A DNA stretch of 36,525 nucleotides from Ruminococcus sp. (GTDB taxonomy: Bacteria; Bacillota; Clostridia; Oscillospirales; Ruminococcaceae), in contig JAAVHK010000130.1 of NCBI GenBank assembly GCA_014799765.1, forward strand, positions 1 to 36,525, given 5' to 3'. The notes under the pieces are model-generated. The model did no database searches and had not been told where the DNA came from. It saw nothing but the letters and a program-made list of their open reading frames with translations. Of the stretch, positions 9,432 through 18,181 are shown in pieces. Every line of letters begins with the position of its first letter. Within the stretch, counting starts at the first letter, position 1. The position numbers and the translations under genes are program-made.

Positions 9432-9447
9432 TTAACGGAGGTTTTTT

Positions 9448-10458
9448 ATGGCTGAATACATTTCACGAGGAGTTTTCATAATTCCGGATACTGTCAAAAT
9501 AGAAAGTTATGCATCTGTAGTAGGTCAGAAAGAGGGCGAGGGAAATTTAGGAAAGTATTTCGACGAGATAATAGAAGACAGTCATTTTGGTAAAAATTCG
9601 TGGGAAAAAGCTGAGAGTCGATTTCAGCTTGAGGCGGTAAGCCTTGCAATACGTAAAGCCAACATAACAAAAGAAGACATTGATATAATATGTTCCGGAG
9701 ACCTGATAAATCAGTGTATCGGTTCGACTTACGGTTTACGAGAGCTTGAAATACCATTCCTTGGTATTTACGGTGCGTGTTCCACAATGGCGGAGGGTCT
9801 TATTATATCGTCACTTCTTACGGATAATAAAGTTGCCAAACGTGCAGTAGCGGTTACGTCGTCGCACTTTTCTACTGCTGAAAGACAATTCCGTTTTCCA
9901 CTTTCGTATGGTGGACAGCGTACACCTACTGCACAATGGACTTGTACGGCATCGGGTGCGGTAGTAGTTTCCGATACAAACGGTACTATAAAAGTAGTAG
10001 GTGGTTGTATCGGAAACATTACCGATATGGGAGTTAATGACATTAACAACATGGGTAGTGCAATGGCTCCTGCTGCCGCCGGTACTATACAACGCTATCT
10101 TAATGCAACGGGTACAAATCCGGAAGATTATGACTTCATAGTAACCGGAGATTTAGGAATAGTAGGCAGCCGACTACTGATTGAGTTCCTACAGAAACAG
10201 AATATTGATATTTCCGCACAACATCAGGACTGTGGCTGTCTTATTTTCGACAGCGAAAAACAGGATACACATTGTGGTGGTTCGGGATGTGGTTGTAGTG
10301 CGAGCGTTCTGTGTGGATATTTTCTGCCTATGCTGGAAAACAATACGGCAAAGAATATACTGTTTATCGCTACCGGTGCATTGATGTCGCCTATGTCACT
10401 ACAGCAGGGCGAATCCATTCCGACTATCGCACATCTTGTACATTTAAGAAAGGACTGA
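9448..10458 (+). CDS. spoVAD: Stage V sporulation protein AD
   Basis: SpoVAD family (ICSGDLINQCIGSTYGLRELEIPFLGIYGACSTMAEGL; VTSSHFSTAERQFRFPLSYGGQRTPTAQWTCTASGA); RBS GGAGG. Confidence 0.95.
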   Translation: MAEYISRGVFIIPDTVKIESYASVVGQKEGEGNLGKYFDEIIEDSHFGKNSWEKAESRFQLEAVSLAIRKANITKEDIDIICSGDLINQCIGSTYGLRELEIPFLGIYGACSTMAEGLIISSLLTDNKVAKRAVAVTSSHFSTAERQFRFPLSYGGQRTPTAQWTCTASGAVVVSDTNGTIKVVGGCIGNITDMGVNDINNMGSAMAPAAAGTIQRYLNATGTNPEDYDFIVTGDLGIVGSRLLIEFLQKQNIDISAQHQDCGCLIFDSEKQDTHCGGSGCGCSASVLCGYFLPMLENNTAKNILFIATGALMSPMSLQQGESIPTIAHLVHLRKD

Positions 10459-10464
10459 ATTTTA

Positions 10465-10830
10465 ATGATATTATGGGCTTTGGTAAAAGCGTTTCTGGTA
10501 GGCGGTATAATATGTGCTATCGGACAGCTTTTAATAGACTATACAAAACTAACACCGGCACGGATTCTTACAAGTTTTGTAGTGACCGGTGTAGTACTTT
10601 CCGCACTGGGAATATACAAACCGCTTGTAGACTTCGCCGGAGCAGGTGCTTCAGTACCGCTTATGGGATTCGGAAATCTTTTAGCGGAAGGCGTCCGGAA
10701 AGCTATTGACGAAGACGGTTTTTTAGGCGTATTTACCGGTGGAATGACTTCCGCATCTGCCGGAATAACAGTCGCATTACTTGCCGGACTTTCAGCGTCG
10801 GCGGTATTCCGACAGCGTGATAAAAGCTGA
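10465..10830 (+). CDS. spoVAE: Stage V sporulation protein AE
   Basis: LVKAFLVGGIICAIGQLLIDYTKLTPARILTSFVVTGVVL...GAGASVPLMGFGNLLA; SpoVAC/AE family, follows spoVAD. Confidence 0.92.
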   Translation: MILWALVKAFLVGGIICAIGQLLIDYTKLTPARILTSFVVTGVVLSALGIYKPLVDFAGAGASVPLMGFGNLLAEGVRKAIDEDGFLGVFTGGMTSASAGITVALLAGLSASAVFRQRDKS

Positions 10831-10840
10831 TATATAAAAA

Positions 10841-10880
10841 AAGGCATTTCCGGCGTGGAAATGTCTTTAATTTATTTTTT
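10841..10880. terminator. Terminator hairpin between convergent genes
   Basis: GGCATTTCC-GGCGT-GGAAATGTC with A-tract on the left and T-rich tract on the right. Confidence 0.65.
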
Positions 10881-11490
10881 CTTTCCATTCAATGAAAAAC
10901 TGATTATTTTCAATAAGTTTAACTGCGGAAAGTGCATTTTCGTCATAAGTCTTGTAAAAAGCTCCGGAATCTGAACCGGCATCTATGATAGTAAACCATT
11001 TTTCAACGTCAGATACCGGACATTTATAGGTATAGTAAAAACTGTCGATAACATCGGGGTTGCTACCGTCATCACGTAAACTGTCATAATCTTCACTGTT
11101 TAAATCTATTCCGGAAATATATTCAGATAACTTCTGTGTATCTTCCGTCGAAAGACTTCCTATATTTTCAAGATGTTCAGCAAGTTCCCATGCAGAACTG
11201 TCACGGCTGTTGAATTTCCGTGCGAACTCATAATTATCAGTCCGGAAATTATTTTCCATAGTCCAGATAGTACCATCACGGAGTACCACAAAATAGTACA
11301 TGACATCTGAATCCGTGTATTTTTCTTCCTGATAGTTATGTAAAATAGTTGCATAGAAAATAATTTTATCCATATCGCTTTCTTCTGAACTTTCCGGACT
11401 TACTTCATTTTCAATCTTTCCGCAACCTGTCAGAATCATCACTAAACAAACTGACACAATATTTAATATTTTTATGAACTTACACGCCAT
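10867..11490 (-). CDS. Putative lipoprotein of unknown function
   Basis: N-terminal hydrophobic stretch then LTGC lipobox (VSVCLVMILTGCGK). Confidence 0.75.
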   Translation of the reverse strand: MACKFIKILNIVSVCLVMILTGCGKIENEVSPESSEESDMDKIIFYATILHNYQEEKYTDSDVMYYFVVLRDGTIWTMENNFRTDNYEFARKFNSRDSSAWELAEHLENIGSLSTEDTQKLSEYISGIDLNSEDYDSLRDDGSNPDVIDSFYYTYKCPVSDVEKWFTIIDAGSDSGAFYKTYDENALSAVKLIENNQFFIEWKEKIN

Positions 11491-11966
11491 ATACATTCAC
11501 CGTCCTCACAGTTTACTACAACCCAGTCAAATTTTTTTGATACAATATAGAAATCCGTAATAAAATAAATTTCAGAAAAAGCGGTCAGAATTTCAGAAAT
11601 TTCACCCTCATATACCCAGCCGTCCGCAACAATACCGAAACATTTTTTATTATCAGAATAATCCGGTACAAGACTTTTCATACAAGCAATGTCAGTATTA
11701 TCATAACGCAAATGTATTATATCGGATTGCTTGAGATTTTTACGGAATCTCAACCATGCATATGACAAATCAATTTTTTTATTTTCGGAATACCTTATAT
11801 TTCTATCGTACTCAAAAAATGTATAGTAAAATTTCCGGAGAATATTTTCATAGGAAAATTTTGATACCTCATGAAACTTCCGACGATTAATATTTTCTTC
11901 TTTTACAGTATCTTCAATTTCATTCCGTATTCTGTAACGTTCTTTTCGTGTTGTATGTAACACCAT
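11472..11966 (-). CDS. Hypothetical protein
   Basis: Long ORF behind a clear promoter at 12001-12029; start chosen at MVLHTTRKERY because upstream Met codons overlap the -10. Overlaps the start of the lipoprotein gene. Confidence 0.6.
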   Translation of the reverse strand: MVLHTTRKERYRIRNEIEDTVKEENINRRKFHEVSKFSYENILRKFYYTFFEYDRNIRYSENKKIDLSYAWLRFRKNLKQSDIIHLRYDNTDIACMKSLVPDYSDNKKCFGIVADGWVYEGEISEILTAFSEIYFITDFYIVSKKFDWVVVNCEDGECIWRVSS

Positions 11967-12000
11967 TCTGTTCAGTTTCCTTATTGTAAAATTTTCTGTC

Positions 12001-12029
12001 ATTATATCATATATGAAACCGAAAGTCAA
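12001..12029 (-). promoter_or_regulatory. Promoter TTGACT-17-TATAAT
   Basis: + strand ATTATA 12001-12006 and AGTCAA 12024-12029. Confidence 0.75.
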
Positions 12030-12129
12030 GAATCAGGAAATTTTATTGTACTATTACAACAGTTTATCCGATATAAATAATCATTATTTTATAATTTCCT
12101 ACAAAAATAAATTTTTTTCGGTTTTCCTA

Positions 12130-12158
12130 TTGACTTTTCCGGAAACACGTGATATAAT
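12130..12158 (+). promoter_or_regulatory. tRNA promoter TTGACT-17-TATAAT
   Basis: TTGACT 12130-12135, TATAAT 12153-12158, about 40 bp before tRNA-Met. Confidence 0.85.
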
Positions 12159-12198
12159 AATAAAGTCGTAAGGCAGTAATAGCAACGACGTCAAATAT

Positions 12199-12275
12199 GG
12201 CGGCATAGCTCAGTTGGCTAGAGTACTCGGTTCATACCCGATTGGTCGTTGGTTCAAATCCTACTGCCGCTACCA
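12199..12275 (+). tRNA. tRNA-Met(CAT), elongator-like, CCA encoded
   Basis: GGCGGCATAGCTCAGTTGGCTAGAGTACTCGGTTCATACCCGATTGGTCGTTGGTTCAAATCCTACTGCCGCTACCA; cloverleaf folds with probable mismatches in anticodon stem (27/43) and T stem (51/63). Confidence 0.92.
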
Positions 12276-12282
12276 TTAATAA

Positions 12283-12354
12283 GGCCCGTTGGTCAAGCGG
12301 TTAAGACATCGCCCTTTCACGGCGGAATCATGGGTTCGATTCCCGTACGGGTCA
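12283..12354 (+). tRNA. tRNA-Glu(TTC), CCA not encoded
   Basis: GGCCCGTTGGTCAAGCGGTTAAGACATCGCCCTTTCACGGCGGAATCATGGGTTCGATTCCCGTACGGGTCA. Confidence 0.93.
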
Positions 12355-12360
12355 CTTCAA

Positions 12361-12399
12361 AACTCCACAAACACTATGGTTTGTGGAGTTTATTTTTAT
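12361..12399 (+). terminator. Rho-independent terminator of tRNA operon
   Basis: AACTCCACAAAC-ACTATG-GTTTGTGGAGTT then TATTTTTATA. Confidence 0.88.
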
Positions 12400-12419
12400 A
12401 ACGTCAAAGAGGTGAGTTT

Positions 12420-12914
12420 ATGGGACTTGTTTATGAGTTCCGTTGTAAAAAATGTAAACATCAATATAATATACTTTTAGGTTATGGTAAGTTATATTCT
12501 TATTCATACAAACAAACTGTAGAAAATATAAAAAATGGAATTTACGGCGATAAATGGAAAAATATTTTTTTAAGTCGGGATAATTTAGTGGTAGATATTA
12601 AACAATGTCTGTATACCTGCCAATGCGGTAACTGGTCTTTAGAACGGGCACTTAATCTATACTCTCCGAAAAATTCCGCTAAACCTGCTCCGCCTTATGT
12701 TATGGAAGATGATTTGAAATCTGATTATTATCGTATCGGACATTATAAACATATCTGTAAAAAATGCAGTGCGGAAATGCACAAAACAGATAGTACATCT
12801 GAAATTATGCTTTCATGTCCTGAATGTGAAAATATAAATAACCCATCAATTCTTGTATACGTGGATGATTACGATTTGTTAAATGAAAAAATATCAAGGA
12901 GGATTTTTCTATAA
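12420..12914 (+). CDS. Zinc-ribbon protein of unknown function
   Basis: CKKCKH, CQCG, CKKCSAEM, CPECEN: paired Cys motifs. Confidence 0.7.
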   Translation: MGLVYEFRCKKCKHQYNILLGYGKLYSYSYKQTVENIKNGIYGDKWKNIFLSRDNLVVDIKQCLYTCQCGNWSLERALNLYSPKNSAKPAPPYVMEDDLKSDYYRIGHYKHICKKCSAEMHKTDSTSEIMLSCPECENINNPSILVYVDDYDLLNEKISRRIFL

Positions 12915-13960
12915 TGAATACTCTTGACAAATATAAAGGTTGCCTTATCGGTGGGGCTGTCGGTGATGCTCTCGGCTATACTGTAGAATTTTTTCGTGAA
13001 AAGGAAATTTTTGGTCATTATGGGGAAAATGGTATAACAGAATATGAACTCAGAAACAATAAGGCTATCATATCGGACTATACTCAGATGACGCTTTTTA
13101 CTGCAAATGGTCTGTTACTTGGTGCTAAGGACGATTCTTACATACAATCAATATACGACTGCTACAAGGAATGGTTTATAACTCAGAACTGCTACTATGA
13201 AACAAAATCAAAAATCCGTTCATTACTTTCTTCGTGGCTTATGGACGTTCCGGAATTATGGCAAAGACGTGCTCCCGGGTTTACGTGCCTTAATGCTATC
13301 TCTTCCGGTAAAATGGGTTCTGTAAGAAATCCCATAAACGACAGTAAAGGTTGCGGTGGTGTAATGCGTGTAGCTCCTGTCGGTCTCTTCTTTAAGGATG
13401 TAACCAAAATATCACAGACTGATATGATTTCTGCGGAAGCCTCTGCTATTACTCACGGTCACGAGCTCGGCTACATACCGTCAGCGTGTTTCGCACATAT
13501 CATAAACCTTATCTCCCATACTGACATCTATCTCAAAGAGGCAGTTATGGACAGCATTTCCCATACTAAAAAACTTTTTAAAAATTACGAACATATAAAT
13601 TACTTCTGTCAGCTTATGAATACCGCCGTTGAACTTTCCGGAAAAAATATCACTGACCTTGACGCTATTCACGAACTCGGTGAAGGCTGGGTAGCCGAAG
13701 AAACTCTTGCTATTGCCGTATACTGTGCCCTGAAATACGAAAATGATTTTGAAAAGGCTATTATCGCTTCAGTAAATCATAACGGTGACAGCGATTCTAC
13801 AGGGGCGGTCACCGGAAATATTATCGGTGCTTATCTCGGTATAGAATCCATTCCGGAAAAATTTCTTGAAAATCTTGAAATTAAAGACGTTATATCTGAA
13901 ATCGCTTGTGACCTCTATAATTATACTCCCGAAAATATAAATCCTAAATATTCAAAATAA
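12914..13960 (+). CDS. ADP-ribosylglycohydrolase (DraG/ARH-like) family protein
   Basis: YKGCLIGGAVGDALGYTVEF, SDYTQMTLFTANGLL, GCGGVMRVAPVGLF, NHNGDSDSTGAVTGNIIGA; TAATG overlap with upstream stop. Confidence 0.93.
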   Translation: MNTLDKYKGCLIGGAVGDALGYTVEFFREKEIFGHYGENGITEYELRNNKAIISDYTQMTLFTANGLLLGAKDDSYIQSIYDCYKEWFITQNCYYETKSKIRSLLSSWLMDVPELWQRRAPGFTCLNAISSGKMGSVRNPINDSKGCGGVMRVAPVGLFFKDVTKISQTDMISAEASAITHGHELGYIPSACFAHIINLISHTDIYLKEAVMDSISHTKKLFKNYEHINYFCQLMNTAVELSGKNITDLDAIHELGEGWVAEETLAIAVYCALKYENDFEKAIIASVNHNGDSDSTGAVTGNIIGAYLGIESIPEKFLENLEIKDVISEIACDLYNYTPENINPKYSK

Positions 13961-13963
13961 AAA

Positions 13964-13979
13964 TGTTCTATGTGGAACA
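13964..13979. promoter_or_regulatory. parS-like site
   Basis: TGTTCTATGTGGAACA, two mismatches. Confidence 0.65.
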
Positions 13980-14063
13980 TTTTATTTTTTTCACTATGGA
14001 TTGAAAAGAATATTATATTATTTTCCGGCATATTATTCTATGATATATTCTGGAGGTGATATA

Positions 14064-16112
14064 ATGGAAAACAATAAATATCTCGTGGCACTTGCCGGAA
14101 ATCCAAATGTCGGAAAGTCAACGGTATTCAATGCCCTTACCGGTATGAATCAACATACAGGTAACTGGGCAGGGAAAACGGTATCGAGTGCGGAGGGTTT
14201 TTTTGAATACAAAGATATGCGGTTCATACTTGCAGACATTCCGGGAATGTATTCGCTCCGGAACAGTTCCGCAGAAGAAACTACCGCAAGCGATTTCATT
14301 TATTTTACGGAAACTGATGCCGTTATTGTAGTATGCGATGCGACTTGTCTTGAAAGAAATCTTAATCTTGTCATACAGATAACAGAAGTATCACCGAAAA
14401 CTATAGTATGTGTAAATCTTCTTGACGAGGCGGACACAAAAGGTATCACAATAGACCTCGATTTATTAAGTCGTATTTTAGGTGTACACGTCATAGGCGT
14501 AACGGCTCGTGACGGAAAAGGTCTCGACAGACTTCTTGAATGTCTTTACAACTGCATAAAAGAAGATACCATACCAACAAGGAAAATACTTCCGGTGGAC
14601 GAAGAAATTCAGAAAGCTGTAAATGATATTTCCTGTATAATCCGTAACGATATACATAAACTTCCGCCGGAAACCGTCGCAATGCGTATACTTGAAAACA
14701 ATACATCTTTCCTTGAAAAAACTGAAAAATATGAAAACATTCATTTTACGGACTTTCCGGAAATTGATAAAATAAAACATTCCATGACAGAAAAAGGTTT
14801 CACAGCAGAAAAAATATCTGACGAAATTATTTCCGCAACTATCAAAAGGGCTTCCGAAATTGTTGCAAAAACTGTAAGTTATAAAAAATCCTCGCCATAC
14901 GTCCGTGACCGTAAACTTGACAGTATATTTCTGAGCAGGCGTTTCGGAATACCTGTAATGATTATTCTTTTCGGAATTATATTATGGATTACAATTATCG
15001 GAGCTAACTACCCGTCTGACTTACTCGGAAAATTTCTTTTCGGATTTGGTGATATAATGTCAGCCGGTCTTGAAAAAGTCAATGCACCGCAATGGCTTGA
15101 CGGTGTACTCATTCAGGGAATATATAAAGTTCTTGCATGGGTAGTATCCGTAATGTTACCACCTATGGCGATATTTTTTCCGCTTTTCACACTGCTGGAA
15201 GATTTCGGGTATTTACCGAGAATAGCCTTCAATCTTGACCATTGTTTCAGATGTGCTAATGCCTGTGGTAAACAAGCCATAACTATGGCTATGGGATTCG
15301 GTTGTAATGCCTGCGGAGTTACAGGCTGTCGTATTATAGACTCACCACGTGAAAGACTTATTGCCATAATAACAAATAATTTTGTACCATGCAACGGACG
15401 TTTCCCTACTATTATCATGATAATTACCATGTTTTTTGTAACTTCCGGCAGTTTTCTGTCGGCATTGATTCTTCTTGCGGTAATAATAGCCGGTGTTCTG
15501 ATGACGCTGTTAATGTCTAAACTTCTTTCATGTACGATTCTTAAAGGTATAGCCTCGTCATTTACACTGGAGCTTCCACCATATCGGAAACCACAGTTTA
15601 AAAAAGTACTGATACGTTCGGTTTTTGACCGTACTATATTCGTACTGGCACGTGCGTGTACTTCTGCAATTCCGTGCGGACTTATTATATGGATTTTTGC
15701 TAACGTCAATATCGGAAATGGTACGATTCTTTCAGTTGTTGCTGATTTCCTTGACCCTTTTGCAAGTCTTATGGGTCTTGACGGTGTAATATTACTTGCA
15801 TTCATACTGGGATTTCCGGCAAATGAAATAGTATTCCCTATCATACTCATGACGTATCTTGCACAGGGAAATCTTGTTGAAATGTCCGATACAGTACAGA
15901 TTCATGAACTTCTTATAGAACACGGCTGGAATATTACTACTGCCATATGCATGATGATTTTTACACTTTTTCATTTTCCGTGTGCCACTACCTGTATGAC
16001 TATAAGAAAAGAAACAGGCAGTCTGAAATGGACTGCCATTAGTTTTCTACTGCCAACCATTACGGGAATAGTTATCTGTATGATTGTAAATGCCGTAAGT
16101 ATGTTATTTTAG
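14064..16112 (+). CDS. feoB: Ferrous iron transport protein B
   Basis: GNPNVGKSTVFNALTG, DIPGMYSL, FeoB membrane domain (GFGCNACGVTGCRIIDSPRERLIAI...NNFVPCNGRFP); ATG 14064 behind GGAGG. Confidence 0.96.
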   Translation: MENNKYLVALAGNPNVGKSTVFNALTGMNQHTGNWAGKTVSSAEGFFEYKDMRFILADIPGMYSLRNSSAEETTASDFIYFTETDAVIVVCDATCLERNLNLVIQITEVSPKTIVCVNLLDEADTKGITIDLDLLSRILGVHVIGVTARDGKGLDRLLECLYNCIKEDTIPTRKILPVDEEIQKAVNDISCIIRNDIHKLPPETVAMRILENNTSFLEKTEKYENIHFTDFPEIDKIKHSMTEKGFTAEKISDEIISATIKRASEIVAKTVSYKKSSPYVRDRKLDSIFLSRRFGIPVMIILFGIILWITIIGANYPSDLLGKFLFGFGDIMSAGLEKVNAPQWLDGVLIQGIYKVLAWVVSVMLPPMAIFFPLFTLLEDFGYLPRIAFNLDHCFRCANACGKQAITMAMGFGCNACGVTGCRIIDSPRERLIAIITNNFVPCNGRFPTIIMIITMFFVTSGSFLSALILLAVIIAGVLMTLLMSKLLSCTILKGIASSFTLELPPYRKPQFKKVLIRSVFDRTIFVLARACTSAIPCGLIIWIFANVNIGNGTILSVVADFLDPFASLMGLDGVILLAFILGFPANEIVFPIILMTYLAQGNLVEMSDTVQIHELLIEHGWNITTAICMMIFTLFHFPCATTCMTIRKETGSLKWTAISFLLPTITGIVICMIVNAVSMLF

Positions 16113-16693
16113 ACATCTCCGCCATATGAACGTACTATAGAAGCCAGTCCGCCCTGATAGCCCGAACCTATTGCATTGAATTTCCATTCACCGTTTCTTT
16201 TATAGAATTCCGCAACAACAAGGGCTGTTTCTATAGAAAATTCTTCTTCAAGGTCGAATCTCAATATAGTATCTCCGGAAATATCATTCTCATCTTTCAT
16301 TTTAGCAACACGTATATATGCATTTGAAACCTGCCCGAAATTCTGACGACGTTCTTCAGCCTCATGTATTGTTACACAGACAGCTATTTTCACGATTTCC
16401 GGCGGAAGTTTAGTAAAGTCGATAATAATAACTTCGTCGTCACCCTCACCGTCACCTGTCAGATTGTCACCGGTATGAATTACTGCTCCGTCACGTCCGT
16501 TAAGGTTGTTATAGAAAACAAAATCCTCATCCCGAAGAAGTTTTCCGTTTTCGCCGAGAAGAAATGCAGAAGCATCAAGGTCAAAATCGTAACCGCCGTC
16601 ATAACGGTTAGTGTCCCAGCCAAGTCCTACAAGTGCAAGACTTATTTTCCCATCGAATGCATATCGCTGACCTTTCTGTAAATTGATTGCCAT
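16109..16693 (-). CDS. TerD-family calcium-binding stress protein
   Basis: INLQKGQRYAFDG...VGLGWD...DLDASAFLL...HTGDNLTGDGEGDDEVIIIDFTKLP. Confidence 0.95.
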   Translation of the reverse strand: MAINLQKGQRYAFDGKISLALVGLGWDTNRYDGGYDFDLDASAFLLGENGKLLRDEDFVFYNNLNGRDGAVIHTGDNLTGDGEGDDEVIIIDFTKLPPEIVKIAVCVTIHEAEERRQNFGQVSNAYIRVAKMKDENDISGDTILRFDLEEEFSIETALVVAEFYKRNGEWKFNAIGSGYQGGLASIVRSYGGDV

Positions 16694-16715
16694 AAATAAA
16701 AAACCTCCTTTTTAA

Positions 16716-17519
16716 TTATGGTTTGGCAGAAATGCTGTTTGTAGCATTGAACAGTGATGTCGACGACGTAACAGGAGCCATAAGAACTGTTCCCGTGCCT
16801 CTGTATACATTCACGAGACCCTCACCGCTTGCAACTGAACCTATTAATGACTTCGTAGCCTTTTCGACGGTAAATTCAAGCGAATTTGACCAGCATACAG
16901 CCATATTTCCGTCAATTCTGAGTTCGTCGTTATTAAGACGTATTTCAACAAGTTCGTCTTCCGGAACATTACTTTCCAATGCAACTACGCCTTTACCGTT
17001 CAGCGACAGATTGAAAAGACCTTCTCCACCAAGAACGGCAGAAGAAATATTTTTCCTTGCAGTAATTCCCTGATTTACAGTGCCGTCACACGCAAGAAAC
17101 ATACCGTCTTCAATGACAAGTCCTGAACCCCATTCGCTTACTTCCTTAAGTATAATGTACTTGTATGTCGGTTCAAGTACCAGTATACCATTACCGCTGT
17201 ACTTCGGTTTGACAGTTGTTTCCTTTGTCACTGAACTTTTAAACATTTTTCCCATTAAATCGCCTACACCTTTTATATCGGTAGCAATTTTAATATCTCC
17301 TGCCATCCACTGCATTGCACCTGCCTGAAGTATCGCTGTATTCAAACCGGTCATATTTATAACAACCTGTCTGCGATGTACTCCCATTTCTGCCATGAAA
17401 TATTCTGTAACGGCGTTGTTGGAAGAAACACTTATGTCACGGTTATATTCAAGAACACTGAAATTTCCTAGTGTACTTGTTATTCTTCTGTTTGAGTTTT
17501 CAAGATTTATTATATTCAT
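16716..17519 (-). CDS. AIM24 family protein
   Basis: Repeated AIM24-like beta segments (GNGILVLEPTYKYIILKEV, GMFLACDGTV, GGEGLFNLSLNGKGVVALES); start trimmed to MNIINLE behind GAAAGGAA. Confidence 0.85.
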   Translation of the reverse strand: MNIINLENSNRRITSTLGNFSVLEYNRDISVSSNNAVTEYFMAEMGVHRRQVVINMTGLNTAILQAGAMQWMAGDIKIATDIKGVGDLMGKMFKSSVTKETTVKPKYSGNGILVLEPTYKYIILKEVSEWGSGLVIEDGMFLACDGTVNQGITARKNISSAVLGGEGLFNLSLNGKGVVALESNVPEDELVEIRLNNDELRIDGNMAVCWSNSLEFTVEKATKSLIGSVASGEGLVNVYRGTGTVLMAPVTSSTSLFNATNSISAKP

Positions 17520-17540
17520 TTTTCCGATTCCTTTCACAGA

Positions 17541-18158
17541 TTATCTGTAAAGTGAAATGATTGCGTCCAGACGGCTTGCTTCTTTTACAGCCTGTCCTAT
17601 AGCATTGAATTTCCATTCATTACCCTTCCGATAAATTTCACCGACAACAAGACCTGTCATATTGTTATAGTTTTCAGAAAGATTAAAACGGCATATTTCC
17701 TGATTTTTGTCCATGTCAACAAGTCTTATGAAAGCGTTTTCAATCATTCCGAAATGCTGACCTCTTCTGGAAGCGTCATATATATTTACGGTAAACACAA
17801 CCTTGTATATATCTGACGGAAGCCGACTTATATCAACCATAATCTGCTCATCATCGCCCTCACCTGCTCCGGTGAGATTGTCTCCCTGATGTACTATTGC
17901 ACCGCTTGGATGTCTGAGGTTTCCGAAGTATACAACACTTGATTTAATATCATTACTGATAATTTTTCCGTCTGCTCCGCAGAGTATAACAGAGGCATCA
18001 CAGTCAATATCCTGCTGTGGTGCTGAAAATAATGTCTTGAAAAAACCTCCGCTACTCTGTCTGACTTCGTCCCAGCCAAGACCTACCATAATTCTTTTAA
18101 GTCCGCTACTCTCTTTACTGAGGTTTATTTTCTGACCTTTCTGAAGATTAATACTCAT
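17541..18158 (-). CDS. TerD-family calcium-binding stress protein (paralog)
   Basis: INLQKGQKINLSKE...MVGLGWDEV...DCDASVILCGADGK...HQGDNLTGAGEGDDEQIMVDISRLP. Confidence 0.95.
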   Translation of the reverse strand: MSINLQKGQKINLSKESSGLKRIMVGLGWDEVRQSSGGFFKTLFSAPQQDIDCDASVILCGADGKIISNDIKSSVVYFGNLRHPSGAIVHQGDNLTGAGEGDDEQIMVDISRLPSDIYKVVFTVNIYDASRRGQHFGMIENAFIRLVDMDKNQEICRFNLSENYNNMTGLVVGEIYRKGNEWKFNAIGQAVKEASRLDAIISLYR

Positions 18159-18181
18159 TTTTTGTTTCCTCCTTTACTATA

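Noticed and set aside
10311-10709. 132-aa plus-strand ORF overlapping spoVAD/spoVAE
   Set aside because: Out-of-frame Tyr/Arg/Ser-rich translation spanning two well-supported genes.
15113-15850. 245-aa minus-strand ORF inside feoB
   Set aside because: Antisense shadow ORF of a strongly conserved gene; low-complexity translation, no RBS or family signature.
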